Shown here: piece by piece, positions 1 through 3,213 of the stretch | Numbering within the stretch: the stretch's first letter is position 1 | Layout: the number at the start of each line of letters is the position of its first letter | Source: J088 sp003695505 [NCBI: Candidatus Dadabacteria bacterium] | GTDB lineage: Bacteria; J088 | Direction of reading: 5' to 3' | Length of the DNA stretch: 5,376 bases | Assembly: GCA_003695505.1 (NCBI GenBank) | Contig: RFIY01000277.1 | Span: 1 to 5,376 of the forward strand | Made by a program: the position numbers and the translations under genes | Notes under the pieces: generated by a model | Told to the model about the DNA's origin: nothing | Database searches by the model: none | What the model saw: the letters and a program-made list of their open reading frames with translations, nothing else

Positions 1-69
1 GCCCTCGACTGGGCCGCGCTGCTGGCGTTTCTCGACGAACAGGATCGTGATTCACGCGGATCGGTCTGA
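1..69 (+). CDS. C-terminal tail of an unidentified protein (5' partial)
   Basis: Frame 1 is open from the left edge to a TGA at 67-69 and gives a 22-residue tail, ALDWAALLAFLDEQDRDSRG followed by SV. The pattern is an amphipathic or hydrophobic helix followed by a charged, polar end, as in many protein C-termini. The frame of the next gene is also open back to the edge, but its residues there (rich in Arg, Ser, Pro and Cys) look like an out-of-frame shadow. I therefore take frame 1 as the real upstream gene. It overlaps the start of the next gene by 23 nt, which suggests one operon with coupled translation. Too little is visible to name the family. Confidence 0.55.
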   Translation, partial: ALDWAALLAFLDEQDRDSRGSV

Positions 70-469
70 CAGACCGCTGTTCGCCTACGGTTCGCTGCGC
101 CGTGGCGGTGGTGCGGACCAGCGCCTCCTGCGCGAAGCCAGATGGCTCGGCACGGCGACGGTTGTCGGCCGGCTGTACCACGATGGCCACTACCCCGCGC
201 TGATCCCGGATCCCGCGGGCACACCGGTAATCGGAGATCTCTGGGACGTTCCGTCTCACTGCTGGCCTGCACTCGATGCCTGGGAAGGCTGCGGCGCCAC
301 CGACCCGCAACCTCACCCATATCGGCGCGCCACGCTGCACGCTCGGATCGACGCCAGTCCGGTCGAGGCGCAGGCCTACGTCTGGAGCGGACCGATCAAT
401 GACTTGCACCTGATCGGCTGCGGCGACTGGCTTGCCTGGCGCGGTGTTGCAGCACCGACACCATCCTGA
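47..469 (+). CDS. Gamma-glutamylcyclotransferase-like (GGCT/AIG2 family) protein
   Basis: This 140-residue protein fits the usual 110-150 residue length of the small GGCT/AIG2-like family. These proteins form a compact beta-barrel fold and, in characterised members, release 5-oxoproline from gamma-glutamyl amino acids or gamma-glutamylamines. The diagnostic nucleotide/peptide-loop motif F-A-Y-G-S-L-R lies at residues 12-18. The L-D-A-W-E-G segment (76-81) supplies the expected catalytic glutamate, E80, and is followed by P-Y-R-R (91-94), matching the family's Y-x-R strand. No signal peptide is visible, so it is probably cytoplasmic. The start is a GTG just before the conserved core. It lies inside the upstream gene, and no good Shine-Dalgarno is visible (only AGGA very close by), so translational coupling is likely. 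The family assignment is solid, but the actual substrate cannot be read from sequence; many bacterial members are uncharacterised. Confidence 0.85.
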   Translation: MIHADRSDRPLFAYGSLRRGGGADQRLLREARWLGTATVVGRLYHDGHYPALIPDPAGTPVIGDLWDVPSHCWPALDAWEGCGATDPQPHPYRRATLHARIDASPVEAQAYVWSGPINDLHLIGCGDWLAWRGVAAPTPS

Positions 470-487
470 GGGTGTCGGTGCGACACC
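452..487. promoter_or_regulatory. Nested inverted repeats, candidate activator site or RNA hairpin
   Basis: Three copies of one 7-mer occur in alternating orientation: CGACACC at 456-462, GGTGTCG at 471-477 and CGACACC at 481-487. The first two extend to a perfect 11-bp inverted repeat, GCACCGACACC (452-462) and GGTGTCGGTGC (471-481), around an 8-nt centre. The last two form the 17-bp dyad GGTGTCGGTGCGACACC (471-487). A third small dyad, TGCGAC-ACC-GTCGCA, lies at 479-493. The block overlaps the stop codon of the cyclotransferase gene. It is centred roughly 70-80 bp upstream of the start point expected from the sigma-54 promoter at 521-537, a usual distance for an enhancer-binding-protein site. 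It could instead act as an RNA hairpin at the end of the upstream transcript. No T-tract follows, so it is not a standard intrinsic terminator. Confidence 0.6.
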
Positions 488-520
488 GTCGCAGCTTTGC
501 AACATTTCAGCCCCGTTGAT

Positions 521-537
521 CTGGCACCCGCGTTGCA
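521..537 (+). promoter_or_regulatory. Sigma-54 (RpoN) -24/-12 promoter
   Basis: The sequence CTGGCACCCGCGTTGCA matches the sigma-54 consensus YTGGCACG-N4-TTGCW at every key position except the G after CAC, which is C here. The invariant GG (523-524) and GC (535-536) are separated by exactly 10 nt. Transcription would start near 547-548, giving a leader of about 33 nt that contains the AAGGAG ribosome site before the ATG at 581. The position, orientation and spacing all fit the small exported-protein gene that follows. Sigma-54 promoters need an ATP-dependent enhancer-binding activator, and inverted repeats suitable for one lie at 452-487. Confidence 0.75.
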
Positions 538-570
538 GCTTGCGGCGGAACGCACCACAACCGAACGACA

Positions 571-576
571 AAGGAG
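571..576 (+). promoter_or_regulatory. Strong Shine-Dalgarno site fixing the start at 581/584
   Basis: AAGGAG lies 4 nt before the ATG at 581 and 7 nt before a second in-frame ATG at 584. It rules out the longer open frame starting at 497, whose first 84 nt would run across the sigma-54 promoter. The spacing slightly favours 584, which would remove one methionine. Confidence 0.8.
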
Positions 577-580
577 TCTG

Positions 581-844
581 ATGATGAAGTCCGTACTCGC
601 AGCAATCGCCGCAGCCACCCTCTGCACCACCCCTGCGCTCGCCGCATCCGCCGTCGCGCAACAGCCGACCGAGCGTATCGCGCAGCCGGTCGAGCGCGCG
701 GGCAAACTCGAAGGCACCGCGCACCAGGGCAAACGTTGCACGTTCAGCAAGAAAGAAGCGATCGTGGTCGGCGTCGCCTGGTTTCTCGGCGGCATTCCGG
801 GAGCCGTGCTGACGCCGATCGCCTGCAAGCGCGATCTGCTCTGA
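581..844 (+). CDS. Small exported protein of unknown function, under a sigma-54 promoter
   Basis: This 87-residue protein (86 if translation starts at the second ATG) is not one I recognise. The N-terminus is a clear Sec signal peptide: M-M-K, an Ala/Leu-rich core (residues 4-14), then T-P-A-L-A-A with probable cleavage around residues 21-23. The mature part begins with a polar stretch rich in Gln, Glu and Arg (27-51). It continues with K-R-C-T-F-S-K-K-E-A, then a glycine-rich hydrophobic segment (60-81, IVVGVAWFLGGIPGAVLTPI), and ends A-C-K-R-D-L-L. The hydrophobic segment could be a membrane helix or pack within a small fold. Its two flanking cysteines, C53 and C82, could form a disulfide in the periplasm. 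The gene appears monocistronic, with its own promoter upstream and a hairpin just downstream. The sigma-54 promoter implies conditional expression, for example under nutrient, envelope or surface-related signals. The specific signal and function are unknown. Confidence 0.8.
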   Translation: MMKSVLAAIAAATLCTTPALAASAVAQQPTERIAQPVERAGKLEGTAHQGKRCTFSKKEAIVVGVAWFLGGIPGAVLTPIACKRDLL

Positions 845-858
845 GGTACCGTCCTGAC

Positions 859-876
859 CGGCGCCTTCGGGCGTCG
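859..876. terminator. UUCG-tetraloop hairpin between convergent genes
   Basis: A 7-bp stem (859-865 with 870-876, one G-U pair) closes on a TTCG loop with a C-G closing pair, the classic extra-stable C(UUCG)G tetraloop in plus-strand RNA. It lies 14 nt after the stop of the small exported-protein gene and just beyond the stop of the gene converging from the right. No T-run follows on either side, so it may protect the 3' end or assist Rho-dependent termination rather than act as an intrinsic terminator. Confidence 0.45.
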
Positions 877-877
877 C

Positions 878-1240
878 TCAGCGCTCCCCCTTCAGACCGT
901 CCAGCACACGCAACACTGCGTCCCTGACCGTATCGGGGATCGATGTTGCCGCGTCGCGAAAACGAGCGGCAAGTTCGGCGGGCGAGACATCGCCCGCCTC
1001 GGTCAGCACGGGCGAGCGCTGCTCGAACGGGTGGGCTTCGCCGGTGTCGACCCGCCGGATCCAGACACCCTCACTGCGATCCCAGGTCAACGCCGTTTCG
1101 TCTGCCTGCTTGTCGAAGCAAAGCTGGAATCCGACGATCGTTCGACCTTCATAAAATACGAACAGATCGAAGTCCTCGTCCGAGAACCAGCGCCGACGCG
1201 GTTCCCCGTGCAGTTGCCGTACCGGACGTTCCTGTAACAC
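878..1240 (-). CDS. Conserved hypothetical protein, 120 residues
   Basis: The protein has no signal peptide or membrane segment and is probably cytoplasmic. The N-terminal half carries a pattern I associate with a small uncharacterised proteobacterial family: R-R-R-W-F-S-D-E-D-F-D-L-F-V (residues 15-28), then I-V-G-F-Q-L-C-F-D-K (35-44) and A-L-T-W (50-53). This predicts consecutive beta-strands with conserved aromatic and acidic residues. The C-terminal half (about 86-117) is predicted helical. The start is a GTG, the first available after an in-frame TGA two codons upstream. Its Shine-Dalgarno is weak (GGGA about 10 nt before). It lies 77 bp downstream of the GDP-fucose synthase gene on the same strand and may be read from it, though the spacer is long enough for a separate promoter. 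No function can be assigned. Confidence 0.75.
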   Translation of the reverse strand: MLQERPVRQLHGEPRRRWFSDEDFDLFVFYEGRTIVGFQLCFDKQADETALTWDRSEGVWIRRVDTGEAHPFEQRSPVLTEAGDVSPAELAARFRDAATSIPDTVRDAVLRVLDGLKGER

Positions 1241-1317
1241 GGGTCAGAAATCCCGCAAGGCGACGATGGCCGCCGGGCTTGCAACAAGGTCTCGCGGCGC
1301 ATGTGTACCCCGCGCGT

Positions 1318-2274
1318 TCATTTGCGCCCCGTTTCGCGGCGATAATCCTCGATCGTCCGGGCAATGCCTTCGCGCAACGGAATGCGCGGCGTCCAGCCCA
1401 GCTCCTGAAGCCGCGACACGTCGAGCAACTTGCGCGGCGTCCCGTCCGGGCGGTCTGTATCCCAATGGATCTCGCCACGATGCCCGACGAGCTCCTGCAC
1501 CAGCAGCGCCAGCTCGGCAATCGGCAGATCTCTGCCCCAGCCAACGTTATACAGCTCATGGGTGAGGCGCTCGATTGGTTGCCGCAACAGGAACAGGCAG
1601 GCGTCCGCCAGGTCATCAGCATGCAGAAACTCACGCCGTGGCCTGCCGCTACCCCACAGCGTAACCGGCGCGTTGCCGGCAACGCGCGCTTCCTCGAATT
1701 TGCGGATCAGCGCCGGCAACACATGAGCCGATTCGAGATCGTAATTGTCGCCCGGTCCATACAAATTGGTCGGCATGATCGACAACATCTCGTATCCATA
1801 CTGACGGCGGTAGTACTGGCATAGCCGCACGCCTGCAATCTTGGCGATCGCATAGCCTTCATTGGTTGGTTCCAGTGGACCGGTCAGGAGATACGATTCC
1901 CGAACCGGTTGCGGGCACTCGCGAGGATAGATACAGGAGCTGCCGAGGAACAGCAGACGATCGACGCCGGCTTCTGCGCAGCTTCGAATCACATTGATCT
2001 CGATCAGCGCATTCTCGACGAGGAACTCGACCGGATGCGCCGCATTCGCGGCAATGCCGCCGACGCGCGCGGCTGCGAGGACCACGATCTGCGGCCGATG
2101 CTCGGCAACCCACGCCTCGACGTCGGCCTGGCGTGTCAGATCCAGCTCGTCTCTCGACACCAGCAACAGGTTGTCGAACCCCGCCCCGCGCAATGCGCGG
2201 ACGATCGCCGAGCCGACCATGCCGCGATGGCCCGGCACCCAGATGCGTGTCTGCGAATTGTTCAGTGCGCTCAT
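1318..2274 (-). CDS. fcl: GDP-L-fucose synthase (GDP-4-keto-6-deoxymannose epimerase/reductase)
   Basis: This cytoplasmic short-chain dehydrogenase/reductase converts GDP-4-keto-6-deoxy-D-mannose to GDP-L-fucose by a double epimerisation and NADPH-dependent reduction. The product feeds fucose into lipopolysaccharide or exopolysaccharide. The length of 318 residues is typical. The N-terminal Rossmann motif is G-H-R-G-M-V-G (15-21). Further family signatures are A-A-A-R-V-G-G-I (67-74), G-S-S-C-I-Y-P (111-117), E-P-T-N-E-G-Y-A-I-A-K (135-145) and M-P-T-N-L-Y-G-P (167-174). The E. coli catalytic residues S107, C109, Y136, K140 and H179 correspond here to S112, C114, Y141, K145 and H184, all conserved with a constant offset of five. 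The enzyme therefore looks fully functional. The ATG start is preceded by a weak AGGA. The gene also goes by the name wcaG. Its usual partner gmd is not in the window, and the neighbours are not glycosyltransferases, so it sits outside an obvious polysaccharide cluster here. Confidence 0.95.
   Translation of the reverse strand: MSALNNSQTRIWVPGHRGMVGSAIVRALRGAGFDNLLLVSRDELDLTRQADVEAWVAEHRPQIVVLAAARVGGIAANAAHPVEFLVENALIEINVIRSCAEAGVDRLLFLGSSCIYPRECPQPVRESYLLTGPLEPTNEGYAIAKIAGVRLCQYYRRQYGYEMLSIMPTNLYGPGDNYDLESAHVLPALIRKFEEARVAGNAPVTLWGSGRPRREFLHADDLADACLFLLRQPIERLTHELYNVGWGRDLPIAELALLVQELVGHRGEIHWDTDRPDGTPRKLLDVSRLQELGWTPRIPLREGIARTIEDYRRETGRK
1668..1687. repeat. Perfect 20-bp palindrome inside fcl
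   Basis: GCGCGTTGCCGGCAACGCGC is perfectly self-complementary over all 20 bases. It lies in the coding sequence of GDP-L-fucose synthase, where the minus strand reads it as part of A-R-V-A-G-N-A-P (about residues 196-203), a region that tolerates variation in the family. As RNA it could form an 8-bp stem with a CCGG loop. It may be chance in GC-rich DNA or a protein-binding or chromosome-organisation site; nothing in the context decides. Confidence 0.6.
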
Positions 2275-2366
2275 CGCGACCAGTCCTGTTTCGTGTTGCG
2301 CAATGGCACCGGTTCATGACAATCAGGGTTATCATATCGTCTGAAACGCACCAAAAGGAAATACCG
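2275..2366. promoter_or_regulatory. Divergent intergenic region between fcl and the thioesterase gene
   Basis: This 92-bp spacer must hold the start signals for both flanking genes and includes an AT-rich patch (2329-2337) unlike its surroundings. On the minus strand TATGAT (2336-2331) resembles a -10 box for fcl, but no good -35 lies 16-18 nt upstream. On the plus strand ATGACA (2316-2321) resembles a -35 box for the thioesterase gene, without a well-spaced -10. I consider it the promoter region but cannot place the promoters precisely. Confidence 0.45.
2353..2360 (+). promoter_or_regulatory. Shine-Dalgarno site fixing the thioesterase start
   Basis: AAAAGGAA ends 6 nt before the ATG at 2367. 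Other in-frame starts exist upstream, for example an ATG at 2316 that would add 17 residues, but they lack such a site. The added residues also look unrelated to the hotdog fold. Confidence 0.65.
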
Positions 2367-2810
2367 ATGTCCTCGCAGACACATTACACATCTCTGGCGC
2401 GGATGTATCTGGCCGCTCCGATCAACCAGATCTACGTCCCGACGATCGAGATCAGCGAAGGGCGCGCCGAAATTTCGATCGAGGCAGACGAACGGTTTTT
2501 TCACTCGGCCGGTGCATTACACGGATCGGTCTATTTCAAATTGCTCGACGACGCGGCGTTCTTTGCTGCAAACTCCCTGGAACTCGAAACATTTGTGCTG
2601 ACCGCCTCGTTCACGACGTATTTGCTGCGCCCGATCACCGGTGGGCGCATCCGCGCCGTTGGCATGGTCCAGTCCCGCACTCGCAATCAGTTCCTGGCCG
2701 AAGCGGTGCTGTATGATGCGGAAGGACACGAAGCGGGCCGCGGGAACGGCCTGTTCGCGAAAGGCCGCATGCCGCTCGTGGATGCGCTGGGCTATGCCGG
2801 AACAGACTGA
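2367..2810 (+). CDS. PaaI-like hotdog-fold thioesterase
   Basis: This 147-residue protein has the length and layout of the PaaI/acyl-CoA thioesterase family, which hydrolyses acyl- or aryl-CoA thioesters as a dimer or tetramer of hotdog folds in the cytoplasm. After two N-terminal strands (about 22-40, with E-I-S-E-G-R-A-E-I-S-I-E) comes the signature A-L-H-G-S-V-Y-F-K-L-L-D-D-A-A (50-64) on the central helix. H52-G53 and D61/D62 correspond to the family's H-G-G and catalytic acid. The second Gly of HGG is Ser here, a variation that may alter substrate choice. The strands T-A-S-F-T-T-Y-L-L-R-P (79-89), G-G-R-I-R-A-V-G-M-V (92-101) and F-L-A-E-A-V-L-Y-D-A-E-G (109-120) complete the sheet. The stop codon overlaps the next gene by 17 nt, indicating a two-gene operon. 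The natural substrate cannot be read from sequence. Confidence 0.88.
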   Translation: MSSQTHYTSLARMYLAAPINQIYVPTIEISEGRAEISIEADERFFHSAGALHGSVYFKLLDDAAFFAANSLELETFVLTASFTTYLLRPITGGRIRAVGMVQSRTRNQFLAEAVLYDAEGHEAGRGNGLFAKGRMPLVDALGYAGTD

Positions 2811-3201
2811 ACCCACCGCCGGGCAACTGATGGCCGCCGCGGGGCTCGCGGCCGTTGCGACGCCGCTGTTCTGGACCTGGACGATCGGCTTTGCGCTCGT
2901 GGCCGCCAGGCTGCACGGACTGCTCGCGCGCCTGCCCCGCGCGACCGATCTCGCCATGCAGCTCGGGCTGCCCGGCATGGCCGGCCACCCGACGCGGACG
3001 ATGAGCTGGCCCCTGGGGGCGGCGATTGGCTGCGCGGTGCTTGGCCTGCTGACAACCGCACTGACGGTGCGGGCGCTGACGATTTCTCACAGCCCGAATC
3101 TGCCGTTGCCGCGCCTTCGCCTGGTGACCGCCATCGGTTTCGCGGCCGGCCTGCTGCTCGCGTCGGATACGATCAGCGCGCTGCTGGCCCTGATTCCTTG
3201 A
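2794..3201 (+). CDS. Small multi-pass membrane protein of unknown function
   Basis: This 135-residue protein contains about three hydrophobic segments long enough to cross the inner membrane: residues 12-39 (rich in Ala and Leu, with W-T-W), 72-96 and 109-133. The loop between the first two is polar, with R-L-H-G-L-L-A-R-L-P-R-A, and helps set the topology. I do not recognise the family. The start is uncertain: ATG 2794 is chosen because it leaves only a short overlap (17 nt) with the thioesterase gene. An in-frame ATG at 2782 would add four residues, and one at 2830 would remove twelve. None has a strong Shine-Dalgarno, consistent with translation coupled to the upstream gene. The coupling suggests it works with, or is co-expressed with, the thioesterase. 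It ends 12 bp from the convergent TIG-domain gene. Confidence 0.78.
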   Translation: MPEQTEPTAGQLMAAAGLAAVATPLFWTWTIGFALVAARLHGLLARLPRATDLAMQLGLPGMAGHPTRTMSWPLGAAIGCAVLGLLTTALTVRALTISHSPNLPLPRLRLVTAIGFAAGLLLASDTISALLALIP

Positions 3202-3213
3202 CCCGCGGGCGGA

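Noticed and set aside
452-481. Rho-independent terminator after the cyclotransferase gene
   Set aside because: The stem is strong but is followed by GACACCGTCGCAG rather than a T-run, so it does not meet the intrinsic-terminator pattern; it is listed as a regulatory dyad instead.
497-580. N-terminal extension of the small exported protein
   Set aside because: The extension would start at a TTG with no ribosome site, cross the sigma-54 promoter, and bury the signal peptide inside the protein. AAGGAG at 571 supports 581 or 584.
1271-1299. Possible hairpin downstream of fcl (CGCCG...CTTG-CAA-CAAG...CGGCG)
   Set aside because: The stem is interrupted by an asymmetric internal loop and there is no T-tract, so the support is too weak to call a terminator.
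943-1824. Long plus-strand open frame of 293 codons
   Set aside because: It runs antisense to fcl and the 120-residue hypothetical gene, is extremely rich in Arg, Ala and Pro, has no domain pattern, and owes its length to GC-rich third positions of the genes opposite.
2316-2366. Longer start for the thioesterase at ATG 2316
   Set aside because: It is in frame but has no ribosome site and would place the AT-rich likely promoter patch inside the coding region; AAAAGGAA fits the ATG at 2367.
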